NCBI RefSeq assembly: GCF_000025525.1
Contig: NC_013887.1
Location: 1-64,000, forward strand
Source: Methanocaldococcus sp. FS406-22
GTDB lineage: Archaea; AGJL01; Methanococci; Methanococcales; Methanocaldococcaceae
Reading direction: 5' to 3'
Length of the DNA stretch: 64,000 bases
How positions within the stretch are numbered: the first letter of the stretch is position 1; each line of letters opens with the position of its first letter. Of this stretch, positions 18,214 through 27,299 are shown one piece after another. The translations under genes and the position numbers were made by a program. The notes beneath the pieces are model-generated. The model was not told the DNA's origin. It searched no databases and worked only from the letters and a program-made list of their open reading frames with translations.

Positions 18214-18477
18214 ATGGATAATGTAGTGTTAATAGGGAAGAAGCCAGTGATGAACTACGTTGTAGCAGTTCTAACACAGCTAACAAGCAATGACGAAGTG
18301 ATTATAAAAGCAAGAGGGAAAGCAATTAATAAAGCAGTAGATGTTGCAGAGATGATAAGAAATAGATTTATAAAAGACATAAAAATTAAAAAAATAGAGA
18401 TAGGCACTGACAAAGTAAAAAACCCTGATGGAAAAGAAGTTAATGTCTCAACAATTGAGATTGTCTTAGCTAAATAA
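18214..18477 (+). CDS. albA: Chromatin/RNA-binding protein Alba
   Basis: An 87-residue Alba, a dimeric DNA- and RNA-binding chromatin protein of archaea. It starts MDNVVLIGKKPVMNYVVAV; Lys9/Lys10 are the position acetylated in Sulfolobus Alba. ARGKAINKAVDVAEMIRNRF forms the DNA-binding helix. Translation starts at 18214 behind GGTTGGGAGC. A longer in-frame reading from 18160 lies upstream of the likely transcription start. Confidence 0.95.
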   Translation: MDNVVLIGKKPVMNYVVAVLTQLTSNDEVIIKARGKAINKAVDVAEMIRNRFIKDIKIKKIEIGTDKVKNPDGKEVNVSTIEIVLAK

Positions 18478-18578
18478 ATTTTTATAGTTTCTCTTTTATA
18501 ATTATGTAATTAGGATTTCTTCTTTCAAATATTTTTCATTTACTGAAGAAACATTATTAATCTTTAAAAGGTGTTAGT

Positions 18579-19046
18579 ATGCTAAATTCTGTAAAAATTA
18601 GTGCGATAGTTCATGCTACAGAGGATGAGGATAAGGTTTTAGAAGCAATAGAGTTTTTTATTCCAGAAGATGTTGATGAAGAGAAAATAAATTTAGATGT
18701 TGTAGAAACACAGGGATACTTTGGAAACCCAATAAAAATTGTCAATATAAGTGTTGAAGGAAAAGAGGCTAAAATGATATTTAAACATATTATGGACTTG
18801 ATAAAATCAGATGAAAGAAACTTAAATAAACTAAAGAAAGATTTACACTTAAGAGTTGAAGATAATAAATTTTATGTTAGGTTTGATAAGCAAAAGGCTT
18901 ATTTAGGAGAGTGTAGAGTTATAGATGGCGATGATGTTATAAGAACTGTTTTTAACTTCAAAATATTTGCACCAAAAAATAAAGAGGAAAAAGTTAAAGA
19001 AACCATTATTAATGAATTAGGAATATCAAATGCCTCAGATGTTTAA
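18579..19046 (+). CDS. COG1325-type predicted RNA-binding protein (exosome-associated family)
   Basis: A 155-residue protein of the family once called a predicted exosome subunit (DUF54/COG1325). Near the N-terminus is ISAIVHATEDEDKVLEAIEFF and in the middle ETQGYFGNPI; the RVDKQKAYLG-like segment is also typical. The family is thought to bind RNA, with no biochemical proof that I know of. AAAGGTGTTAGT precedes the start. Confidence 0.72.
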   Translation: MLNSVKISAIVHATEDEDKVLEAIEFFIPEDVDEEKINLDVVETQGYFGNPIKIVNISVEGKEAKMIFKHIMDLIKSDERNLNKLKKDLHLRVEDNKFYVRFDKQKAYLGECRVIDGDDVIRTVFNFKIFAPKNKEEKVKETIINELGISNASDV

Positions 19047-19094
19047 ACTATAAACTGCAAAGCCCTTATGAATAACAAAAATACTAAAGAATAA

Positions 19095-19937
19095 TTAAAA
19101 TCTAACCTCTATATTATAAATCCTTTCTATGTTCTCTTTATGGATTTTATAAACTTTATCTTCGTCTAAAACCCCTTTTTCAATCAATTTTCTTGTAACT
19201 CTTGGAACTGTCTTAATTCCTAAAACGACCCCTGGTCTTTTTAAATCGTCTATATAATCAGTTTCCATAACAAATCTTAGAGATTTTTTAACAACATCTT
19301 CATTCACTCTTGAAGCTAAAATTGAAGGAAAGATGCCATATTTCTCCCCTTCCAAGACCATATCTCCACAGTGATGCTTAACAACATTTTCTGGATTCAA
19401 CCCAACTTCCTTAGCCATTTCAGAAAACTCTTTAAATTGCTCTTCTGTTGAACTTTCAGCGTGGATTTGGATGGCACAACCAACATCTTTAGCTAAACTC
19501 ATGCAGTATCTTAAAATCTCATTTGATGTTTCCCAGACATTTTCATCAACTTTGTAATGAGGTCTTCCAACCTCACCAATACCAACTATAAAATCGTATT
19601 CCTCAACAAGCTTTTTTGCATAGTTTAAAGCCTCTATAATTTTATTTTTTGCCTCCTCCAAGCTCATAAATTTCATTAAATATGTTAGCTCAGCTGGATG
19701 AACTCCAACCAATCCAAAAGCCTTAACTGGCGTGTTTTTGTTTATTATTTCAACATCTCTAACCAATATATCCATTGATTTTGTTAAATCTCCATCAAAT
19801 GTTGGTTTATTTAAAACAATCATTACCTTTCCTCCAGCATTATAAAATATCTTAGCTACTTTTTCAGCTCCATAACCGTGTTTGTCATCAACGTGTATAT
19901 GGTTATCAGTAACTGGAAGATTTTTTAGAACATCCAT
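19095..19937 (-). CDS. TatD-related metal-dependent hydrolase
   Basis: A 280-residue TIM-barrel hydrolase of the TatD/amidohydrolase superfamily. Metal ligands are visible as HIH (residues 13-15), Glu in GIGEVGRPH, His in QIHAE and Asp in METDYID. TatD relatives are DNases or related phosphodiesterases; the substrate here is unknown. TTAGGTGAAATC precedes the ATG. Confidence 0.82.
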   Translation of the reverse strand: MDVLKNLPVTDNHIHVDDKHGYGAEKVAKIFYNAGGKVMIVLNKPTFDGDLTKSMDILVRDVEIINKNTPVKAFGLVGVHPAELTYLMKFMSLEEAKNKIIEALNYAKKLVEEYDFIVGIGEVGRPHYKVDENVWETSNEILRYCMSLAKDVGCAIQIHAESSTEEQFKEFSEMAKEVGLNPENVVKHHCGDMVLEGEKYGIFPSILASRVNEDVVKKSLRFVMETDYIDDLKRPGVVLGIKTVPRVTRKLIEKGVLDEDKVYKIHKENIERIYNIEVRF

Positions 19938-19989
19938 GATTTCACCTAAAATTAGTTTTTTACAAAAGTTTAAAATTCATAAGGAAGAT

Positions 19990-20017
19990 TGAACGCTTTC
20001 CTAAAGGAAAGCGTTCA
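19990..20017. repeat. 28-bp perfect palindrome between hflX and the TatD-like gene
   Basis: Arms TGAACGCTTTCCT and AGGAAAGCGTTCA (13 bp each) around a central AA. It stands alone in an AT-rich gap between two genes that read leftward. There is no T-run directly after it on the minus strand, so it is not a classical intrinsic terminator. It could be a processing hairpin or a protein-binding site. Confidence 0.8.
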
Positions 20018-20056
20018 TAAATACCTTTTATTCCAGATGTTTTTGCAAAAAACTAT

Positions 20057-21295
20057 TTATACTGCAGATTTGTGTAATTTTAAAATTCTATTAACATCCC
20101 TCTCCTTAGCTCTAAATGTTATTATATGCCTATCTTCATCCAAAATATCCTCAATAATTTCCGTATTCTCATACAAATAAGATATAAGCTTTGGATTGTT
20201 TGTTTCAATTGTCCCCACTGAAAGGTTGAGATTTTCTATAATTTTCTCAATTAATAAATCGATGTTTATATTATATTTTGCAGAGACAAATATTGGATTT
20301 ACAATGTATCTATCTAATTCTTCCAAAATCTTTCTCTTTTTTTCCTCTGTAATTTTATCTACTTTGTTAAACACTGTTATTATTGGAGCTTTGCAATTAA
20401 TTTTACTTAAAATTTCATGATTTACCTTTAATTTTCTTTTAATTTCTTCAATATCGTCAGATGCATCTACAACGATTAAGATTAAATCACTATTAGCACT
20501 CTCTTCAATCGTTGATAGAAATGCCTCAATCATGAATGGCGGCAAATCATCAATAAACCCAACCGTATCAGTAACTAAGATTTTCCTCTTAATGCCTTTT
20601 ATAGCCCTTGTTGTTGTAGTTAATGTAGTAAAAACCTGATTTTTCGATTCTTTATGTTCTCCAGTTAATGCATTTAATAAACTTGTCTTTCCAGCGTTTG
20701 TATAACCAATTAAACCAACAGAATCAAACTTCTCTCTACTCTTCCTTGCTATTTTTCTATGCTCTCTAAGCTTTTCCAACTTTCTTTTTATATTGGCTAT
20801 CTCCCTCTTTACCTTTTGGTAGTATTTTTCAACTTCATAATCTCCATATCCTCCAAACCCAGGCTGTTCTCCCATCTTTGCCAATCTTACTTTCTCTCTT
20901 GCCCTTGGGAGTTCATACTGCAACTCAGCCAATCTAACTTGTAGTTGAGCCTCTTTAGTTCTTGCATGCTTATAAAATATCCTCAAAACGAGTTCAATCT
21001 TATCAATAACCTCTACTTTAAATTTCTTAGCTAAGTTGTATTTTTGTGAGGGAGTTAATAAGTTTCCAACTATAACAATCTCAATATCTTCCTCTTTAAT
21101 CATTTCAGCCAATTTTTCGACTAAACCACTACCAATTTGATACTTTGGATCGGGTTTTCTAATTTGAACTACTGTTTTTACTGGGTTGTAAAGAACTTCA
21201 GCTAATTCCTTAAGTTCTTCTATACTTTTTCTGTCAAACTTACTATCTTTTCTTAAAATTAACAATGCTCTTCTCTTAATCTTCTCTCCCTCCAT
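20057..21295 (-). CDS. hflX: GTPase HflX
   Basis: Ribosome-associated GTPase, 412 residues. The N-terminal HflX domain (about 1-190) includes the glycine-rich GFGGYGDYE and a coiled region. The G domain has GYTNAGKTSLLNAL (G1), DTVGFIDDLPP (G3) and NKVD (G4). Known HflX proteins split stalled 70S ribosomes and are linked to heat stress. There is no obvious ribosome binding site upstream of 21295, so the start is less certain. Confidence 0.93.
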   Translation of the reverse strand: MEGEKIKRRALLILRKDSKFDRKSIEELKELAEVLYNPVKTVVQIRKPDPKYQIGSGLVEKLAEMIKEEDIEIVIVGNLLTPSQKYNLAKKFKVEVIDKIELVLRIFYKHARTKEAQLQVRLAELQYELPRAREKVRLAKMGEQPGFGGYGDYEVEKYYQKVKREIANIKRKLEKLREHRKIARKSREKFDSVGLIGYTNAGKTSLLNALTGEHKESKNQVFTTLTTTTRAIKGIKRKILVTDTVGFIDDLPPFMIEAFLSTIEESANSDLILIVVDASDDIEEIKRKLKVNHEILSKINCKAPIITVFNKVDKITEEKKRKILEELDRYIVNPIFVSAKYNINIDLLIEKIIENLNLSVGTIETNNPKLISYLYENTEIIEDILDEDRHIITFRAKERDVNRILKLHKSAV

Positions 21296-21419
21296 TTTTA
21301 ATTTTTTAGCATCTAAATATTTTATAAATTAGTCCTAATTAAAATATTAAAATAGCATATGAAAATCCAATTATAAAATTTTATCGTTCTATTCAAAAAG
21401 AGAACAAACTTAAGATTAT

Positions 21420-22016
21420 TTAAAGAAACTCCTCTTTATAAACAATCCCGTCATGTCCTGTAATTATATTCTTTTTAAGCAATTTTATCCTTCTTAAACT
21501 ACCTTTTGCCGCTCTATAATCAACTATAACTAATGGTAGTATATCTCCCAAAATATTCTCCCTCAACGGGGCAGCATCTCCGACAATAACATAATCTCCA
21601 TAAACTATTGAAATAGAGCCATAAGTATGTCCAGGAGTTTTTAATATAGTTATTTCATCATCGTGAAATTTTTCAACTGGTATGAATTCCTCAATCTCAT
21701 CCATATTGGAATATAGCTTACATCCATCACATTCAACAATACATTCTTGTGCAGAGGCATAAATCTTTGCATTCTCAAATAAATCATTATTTTCTATATG
21801 GTCATAATGCCTATGCGTATTTATAACCACGTCAATATCCTTTGGCTCTAAGTTTAATTTTTTCAATTCCTCTATAATTAACTCCCTTTTATCCTTTGTT
21901 GAAGTATCTACTATTATATTGTGGCTTTTCGTTTGAATAAAAGTTACTGAGGATGATGCCTTCTTTATCATGTCATTTTCTCTTATAAGTTCTCCTTTAT
22001 ATAGAAGTTTTATCAT
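21420..22016 (-). CDS. Metallo-beta-lactamase fold hydrolase
   Basis: A 198-residue hydrolase. The metal-binding motif is INTHRHYDHIENN (H-X-H-X-D-H), followed by TPGHTYG and GDAAP with the later histidine in TGHDG. Such small proteins include glyoxalase II-like and quorum-lactonase-like enzymes; the substrate is not evident. It is divergent from modA, and GAGGTGATGTT precedes the ATG. The first operator of the mod promoter region begins 16 bp upstream of its start codon, so it might share nitrogen control. Confidence 0.82.
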   Translation of the reverse strand: MIKLLYKGELIRENDMIKKASSSVTFIQTKSHNIIVDTSTKDKRELIIEELKKLNLEPKDIDVVINTHRHYDHIENNDLFENAKIYASAQECIVECDGCKLYSNMDEIEEFIPVEKFHDDEITILKTPGHTYGSISIVYGDYVIVGDAAPLRENILGDILPLVIVDYRAAKGSLRRIKLLKKNIITGHDGIVYKEEFL

Positions 22017-22031
22017 AACATCACCTCATAC

Positions 22032-22070
22032 GGAATTATACTTCCTTATGCCGAAAGGTTTATATATAAT
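22032..22070 (+). promoter_or_regulatory. NrpR-type operator plus BRE/TATA, distal copy upstream of modA
   Basis: Operator 22032-22045 is GGAA-TTATAC-TTCC, an exact GGAA-N6-TTCC palindrome. A BRE (CCGAAA, from 22051) and a TATA box (TTTATATATAA) follow at once. In Methanococcus the repressor NrpR binds GGAA-N6-TTCC when nitrogen is plentiful. The operator abuts the promoter, so binding would block TBP/TFB. Confidence 0.8.
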
Positions 22071-22106
22071 TTTCTATTAGTATTGTAAAGTTGTTTGAAA
22101 TATATA

Positions 22107-22143
22107 GGAAGTAAGTTTCCTAATACCGAAAAGTATATATATA
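22107..22143 (+). promoter_or_regulatory. NrpR-type operator plus BRE/TATA, proximal copy upstream of modA
   Basis: Operator 22107-22120 is GGAA-GTAAGT-TTCC, then TAATACCGAAA (BRE) and a TATATATATA box. The layout is the same as the distal copy, 75 bp further downstream. Transcription from here would leave a modA leader of roughly 100 bases. Confidence 0.85.
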
Positions 22144-22264
22144 AGATTTTAATATTCCTGACAAACGTAAATTTTATATACCTCCTAGGGTATGATAACT
22201 AATAGTAGTTACAATTGTGTCCAAAATGTAACTAGAATTAATTACATAAGTATTGAGGGAGATG

Positions 22265-23053
22265 ATGAGTAGAAAAATAGCCTCAATATTTGGATTGTTG
22301 ATAATAATAGCAATAGTTTTAGGTTGTGGGTGCACACAAAAAAGTGAAACTAAAGAAGAAGTGATACATGCCTATGTTGGAGCTGGAATGCAAAAACCAA
22401 TGGATGAAATTGGTAAGATGTTTGAGGAGAAGTACGGGATAAAGGTTGAATATGACTACGCTGGGAGTGGCTACCTATATTCAAAAATCTTAGCAACGAA
22501 GGAAGGAGATATATTTATGCCTGGGGCTTATTTTTATGTTGGAGAGCTTGAAAAGAAAGGTTATATCCTAAAATACAAAAATTTCACAAAGCATATTCCA
22601 GTTATTGTAGTTCAAAAAGAAAATCCAAAGAATATAACTTGCCTTGAAGATTTAGGAAAGCCAGGAATTAGAGTTGCATTAGGGGATGACAACATAGCGA
22701 TTGGAAGAACATTCAAAAAGATTTTACAAAAGGCAGAGAAATACGACCCTGGAATTTCAGAAAAAATAAATAAAAATGTTGTTGTTAAAGGGGCTACTGT
22801 AAAACAGGTTCTTCTATATGTAATAGAGGGGGACGCAGATGCTGCAGTTGTTTGGAGAGCTGATGCTATAGAAAATAAGGACAAGGTAGATATTATCCCT
22901 ATAAATTCAAAATATAATGTTATAAAGACAGTTCCAATTGCAATACTAAAAACTACAAAAAATAAAGAAAATGCAGAGAAGTTTTACAACTTTGTTTTAA
23001 CAGAAGGAAAAGAGGTATTTAAGAAGTATGGATTTGAAGTAATTGAGGATTAA
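22265..23053 (+). CDS. modA: Molybdate/tungstate ABC transporter, substrate-binding lipoprotein
   Basis: Extracellular binding protein of the ModA/WtpA family, 262 residues. The N-terminus is a lipoprotein signal: a hydrophobic stretch ending LGCGCTQ, with a cysteine likely lipidated. The mature part has the type II binding-protein fold, with GAGMQKPMDEIGKMFEE and the oxyanion-site residues in YAGSGYLYSK. The neighbourhood (modB, modC, nif) and the operator point to molybdate supply for nitrogenase. The start is chosen behind TTGAGGGAG; ATG at 22262 is equally in frame. Confidence 0.9.
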   Translation: MSRKIASIFGLLIIIAIVLGCGCTQKSETKEEVIHAYVGAGMQKPMDEIGKMFEEKYGIKVEYDYAGSGYLYSKILATKEGDIFMPGAYFYVGELEKKGYILKYKNFTKHIPVIVVQKENPKNITCLEDLGKPGIRVALGDDNIAIGRTFKKILQKAEKYDPGISEKINKNVVVKGATVKQVLLYVIEGDADAAVVWRADAIENKDKVDIIPINSKYNVIKTVPIAILKTTKNKENAEKFYNFVLTEGKEVFKKYGFEVIED

Positions 23054-23081
23054 AAATAAAATTTAATTAAAAGGGGTTATC

Positions 23082-23882
23082 ATGATTCAAAACAACTTAA
23101 AATGCATTTCAACCGTTCCACTAATCTTATTTTTAACAATGCTTGTTTGTATAATAATCTCCATACTTGGAAGGATATCAATAGAAAATTTACTTGATGC
23201 ATTGGAATCAGAAGAAGTGAGATTCGCAGTAATTTTGAGTGTTAAGTGTTCAATTGTAGCCATAATACTTGCTTTGTTGGTTGGCATTCCATCTGGCTAT
23301 GCACTGGCAAGATACAACTTTAAAGGCAAAGAAATCATAGACAGCCTAATAAATCTACCTATCTTACTTCCTCCACTTGTATTAGGGTTTGGACTGCTCT
23401 TACTATTAGGAAATACTCCCATAGGCAACTTTATTTCAGAAAATATAATGGATATAGTATTTACACAGAATGGAATTATCTTAGCTCAATTTATAATAGC
23501 AACGCCATTTATAATTAGAACAACGAGGGCAGTATTTGAGGGAATAGATGTTAAATATGAATATATTGCCCAAAGTTTGGGATTGAGTAGAGTTGAGAGT
23601 TTTTTTAAAATAACTCTCCCGTTGGCTAAGAGTGGCATTGTCGCTGGAGCAATTCTTGGATGGGCAAGGGCTATTGGAGAGTTTGGAGCTACGTTAATGC
23701 TTGCTGGAGCTACTAAGATGAAGACAGAAACACTACCTATAGCAATATTTTTAAATGTGTCTATTGGAAATATAGAATTGGCCTTGGCTATTGCAACAAT
23801 ACATATAGCAATTGCTATAATAGTTATTTCATTGATAAAATTTGTAATAAATCTAAATGGTGGGAAGTATGATAGATGTTAA
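23082..23882 (+). CDS. modB: Molybdate/tungstate ABC transporter permease
   Basis: Inner-membrane permease, 266 residues, with about six transmembrane helices. The EAA loop that contacts the ATPase reads EYIAQSLGLSRVESFFKITLPLAKSGIVAG (about residues 165-194). It is followed by GWARAIGEFGATLMLAG, typical of ModB/WtpB. AAGGGGTTATC precedes the ATG. Its 3' end overlaps the next gene by 14 bp. Confidence 0.93.
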   Translation: MIQNNLKCISTVPLILFLTMLVCIIISILGRISIENLLDALESEEVRFAVILSVKCSIVAIILALLVGIPSGYALARYNFKGKEIIDSLINLPILLPPLVLGFGLLLLLGNTPIGNFISENIMDIVFTQNGIILAQFIIATPFIIRTTRAVFEGIDVKYEYIAQSLGLSRVESFFKITLPLAKSGIVAGAILGWARAIGEFGATLMLAGATKMKTETLPIAIFLNVSIGNIELALAIATIHIAIAIIVISLIKFVINLNGGKYDRC

Positions 23883-24576
23883 AGAGATTTTAAAAGAGTT
23901 TGCAGAAGAAAATAACTTGTTAAATGAAGAAGTTGAGATTAAGATATCAGATACCAAATTAGACACAACAAGAATTAAGGACTATCCGCTAATGAGTGGG
24001 AAAGAGATTTTATTGAGAGCTTATTTCAAAGGATGTTGTGGAGATGCTTTCACAGACAAACCAGTAGAATTTAAGGGAACAATTAGAGAGTTGTTAGATA
24101 GAGGAAACAGACCTGAAATAGTAGCAACTTTAAATGCAGTTATGAGATACCTTGGCTTAGTTGATAAAACTGCCCATTGTGTTGGAGATGAGCCAGAAAA
24201 GTGTGCAAAAGAATTAGTTAAATATCTAAAAGAATTGAAACCCAAAAAAATTGGGATTATTGGATTTCAGCCAGCATTTGTTAAAGAGATTGTTAATGCC
24301 TTTGGTTCTGAAAACGTCATAGTTAGTGATTTAAATCCAGAAAATGTTGGAAAAGTTAAATATGGAGCTAAAATTATCCATGGGAAGTATAACGAGGAGT
24401 TAATAAAAAATTCAGATGTTGTTTTAGCTACTGGTTCAACTATAGCAAATGGAACATTTGAAGAGATTTGGGAATTGGCTAAAAAATACAACAAGAGAAT
24501 TATCTTTTATGGAACAACAATTGCTGGAATGGCTAAAGTATTGGGGGTTGAGAGATTCTGCACTCTTGGGAGATAA
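23869..24576 (+). CDS. DUF364-family Rossmann-like protein inside the mod operon
   Basis: A 235-residue protein of the DUF364 family, described as putative heavy-metal chelation proteins. The N-terminal part (about 1-105) resembles the enolase-N-like DUF4213 module. The C-terminal part (about 120-235) is Rossmann-like, with IGIIGFQPAFVKEIV, DLNPENVG and ATGSTIANGTFEE. Conserved cysteines occur in FKGCCGDAF and HCVGDEPEKC. It sits between modB and modC with overlapping and 2-bp spacing, so it is translationally coupled. A role in molybdenum handling is inference. Start 23869 follows GGTGGGAAGT; the ATG at 23857 lies upstream of this site. Confidence 0.8.
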   Translation: MIDVKEILKEFAEENNLLNEEVEIKISDTKLDTTRIKDYPLMSGKEILLRAYFKGCCGDAFTDKPVEFKGTIRELLDRGNRPEIVATLNAVMRYLGLVDKTAHCVGDEPEKCAKELVKYLKELKPKKIGIIGFQPAFVKEIVNAFGSENVIVSDLNPENVGKVKYGAKIIHGKYNEELIKNSDVVLATGSTIANGTFEEIWELAKKYNKRIIFYGTTIAGMAKVLGVERFCTLGR

Positions 24577-24578
24577 CC

Positions 24579-25583
24579 ATGCTTAAAATAGAAAATTTAA
24601 GAAAGAAACTTGCGTATTTTACACTTGAAATTGATGAACTTGAAATAGATAAGAGAGATTATTTTGTAGTCCTCGGTTTAAGTGGTAGTGGAAAAACAAC
24701 CCTATTAGAGATAATTGCTGGATTTAGAAAGCCAGATGATGGAAAGATTTATCTAAATGGAGAGGACATAACAAATAAACCAATAAATGAAAGAAAAATA
24801 GTAATGTGTCATGGAAAATACCTATTTCCTCATTTGAGCGTTAAGGATAACATCGGTATTGGTATTAGGGATAAAAGATTGAGAGAGGAAAAGGTTAAAG
24901 AAATCAGCAAACTGTTGGGTATAGAGCATCTCCTTAATAGGAAACCAGATACGTTGAGTGGAGGAGAACAGCAGAGGGTTGCTTTAGCAAGGGCTTTAGT
25001 TGTAGAACCAGAGGTTATCTTGTTGGATGAGCCTTTAAACGCTTTAGATAGGTTAACACATGAAAATTTGATATTAGAGCTTAAAAATATCTATGAAAAT
25101 TCACATTTAACTTTTATACATGTAACACATGATTTCATTGAAGCTATAGCTTTAGCAAAGAGGATGGCAATAATAAGAAATGGAAAGATAGAGCAGTTTG
25201 GTGAGGTTGATGAAATTATAAACAATCCAAAAAATGAATTTGTCGCAAGATTCGTTGGATATAAAAACTTTTTAGATGGGAAAGTTAAGAAGGAAGATAA
25301 TCACTATATTTTTGAGGGAGACATAGAAATTTATCTTGATAAGCCTTATGAGTGTGGAGAAGCAATTTTAGCAATAAGGCCAGAGGATATTATGTTAGTT
25401 GGAGATGGGGGATGTAGGTATCATTACAAAAAATACAACCTCTTTGATGCCAAGATAGTTGAGGTTTATCCCTTAAGTTTATCAACTGTTAGAGCTGTTC
25501 TTGATGTGAATGGAGTTTATTTAACTTGTGAGGTTATGAGGTCTAAAGCCTATAGGATGGGCTTAAAAAAGGGATGGGAGTAA
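24579..25583 (+). CDS. modC: Molybdate/tungstate ABC transporter, ATP-binding subunit
   Basis: ATPase subunit, 334 residues. Walker A is GLSGSGKTT (about residues 33-41), the ABC signature LSGGEQQRVALARAL, Walker B VILLDEP, and the switch histidine in HVTHD. The C-terminal 100 residues form a TOBE-like domain (AILAIRPEDIML and VYLTCEVMRSKA) that in this family senses oxyanion. GGGAGATAACC precedes the start. It is the last gene of the four-gene operon. Confidence 0.94.
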   Translation: MLKIENLRKKLAYFTLEIDELEIDKRDYFVVLGLSGSGKTTLLEIIAGFRKPDDGKIYLNGEDITNKPINERKIVMCHGKYLFPHLSVKDNIGIGIRDKRLREEKVKEISKLLGIEHLLNRKPDTLSGGEQQRVALARALVVEPEVILLDEPLNALDRLTHENLILELKNIYENSHLTFIHVTHDFIEAIALAKRMAIIRNGKIEQFGEVDEIINNPKNEFVARFVGYKNFLDGKVKKEDNHYIFEGDIEIYLDKPYECGEAILAIRPEDIMLVGDGGCRYHYKKYNLFDAKIVEVYPLSLSTVRAVLDVNGVYLTCEVMRSKAYRMGLKKGWE

Positions 25584-25613
25584 AGATATCAATATCTTCT
25601 TCTGTCGTTATTA

Positions 25614-25650
25614 GGAAATAACTTTCCTTATACCGAAACTTTTATATATA
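25614..25650 (+). promoter_or_regulatory. NrpR-type operator plus BRE/TATA of the homoaconitase-like gene
   Basis: Operator 25614-25627 is GGAA-ATAACT-TTCC, followed by TTATACCGAAA (BRE) and TTTTATATATA. The arrangement matches the mod, nifH and nifE promoters. It shows that the 25705 gene belongs to the same nitrogen regulon and is not simply the tail of the mod operon. Confidence 0.85.
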
Positions 25651-25704
25651 AAAAAATAAAACCTTAATCCAAACCACTATATAACACTACAATCGGGGAT
25701 TATT

Positions 25705-26202
25705 ATGTATATTAGAGGAAAAGCTCATAAATTTGGAGATGATGTAGATACAGATGCAATAATTCCCGGCCCTTATTTAAAAACTACTGATGGGCACGAA
25801 TTGGCAAGATACTGTATGGCTGGGATAGATGAAAACTTCCCAAAGAAGGTTAAGGAGGGGGATGTGATAGTTGCTGGAGAGAATTTTGGTTGTGGTTCAA
25901 GTAGGGAGCAGGCAGTAATAGCAATAAAATACTGTGGGATTAAGGCTGTTATAGCCAAAAGCTTTGCAAGAATATTTTATAGGAATGCCATCAACATTGG
26001 ATTAATCCCAATAATAGCAGATACAGACAAAATTAATGATGGAGACATTGTAGAGGTTGATTTAGATAGAGAGAAAATTGTAGTGGATGAAAATCTCATT
26101 TTAGATTGTGAGGTTCCAAAAGGCATAGAGAGGGAAATCTTAGATGCGGGGGGTTTAATAAACTATTTTCACATTAGAAAGAAAAGGAAAGCTAAAGTTT
26201 AA
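25705..26202 (+). CDS. Aconitase-family small subunit (homoaconitase/isopropylmalate isomerase type), nitrogen-regulated
   Basis: A 165-residue swivel-domain subunit of the LeuD/HacB family. The substrate-specificity loop reads PYLKT (residues 23-27). Methanogen homoaconitase small subunits have YLRT there and isopropylmalate isomerases have YLV-type loops, so this looks like a HacB variant with Lys26 for Arg. [13 protein letters not shown] is the phosphate/carboxylate-binding motif. It needs a large [4Fe-4S] subunit, which is not in the window. Homocitrate is both a coenzyme B precursor and the organic ligand of nitrogenase FeMo-cofactor. That makes its place between mod and nif, under its own operator, notable. 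The exact substrate is uncertain. Confidence 0.82.
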   Translation: MYIRGKAHKFGDDVDTDAIIPGPYLKTTDGHELARYCMAGIDENFPKKVKEGDVIVAGENFGCGSSREQAVIAIKYCGIKAVIAKSFARIFYRNAINIGLIPIIADTDKINDGDIVEVDLDREKIVVDENLILDCEVPKGIEREILDAGGLINYFHIRKKRKAKV

Positions 26203-26246
26203 TAAATGCTCATAAAAATATTATATTTTTTCATATTAATTATGTA

Positions 26247-26285
26247 GGAAATCATTATCCTATAACCGTAAAGTATATATATTAT
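26247..26285 (+). promoter_or_regulatory. nifH promoter with degenerate upstream NrpR-type operator
   Basis: 26247-26260 reads GGAA-ATCATT-ATCC, one mismatch from the consensus. Then come ACCGTAAAG (BRE) and TATATATATT. The predicted transcription start lies near 26303. Like the other sites, the operator abuts the BRE. Confidence 0.75.
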
Positions 26286-26310
26286 AAACTTGTATTATTG
26301 AAATGTCCTC

Positions 26311-26324
26311 GGAAGTAGGTTTCC
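26311..26324 (+). promoter_or_regulatory. Second NrpR-type operator, downstream of the nifH transcription start
   Basis: GGAA-GTAGGT-TTCC is a perfect palindrome located a few bases after the predicted start of transcription and 28 bp before the nifH ATG. No TATA box follows it. Methanococcus maripaludis nif also has two operators, with the second giving intermediate repression, so the layout is the same type. Confidence 0.8.
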
Positions 26325-26342
26325 TACTACCTATAACAGTGA

Positions 26343-27209
<867 letters not shown>

Positions 27210-27299
27210 TTTGGCTCCTTCATTGTCATTCTTTCATCTTTCAAGCTCATTTCTTTATTAATCTCTCTTATTAATAATAACAGTCTTTGAGGTGGAAAT

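Noticed and set aside
22253..22264. TTG at 22253 as modA start
   Set aside because: TTGAGGGAG itself is the ribosome binding site; the ATGs directly after it are better placed and give a clean signal peptide.
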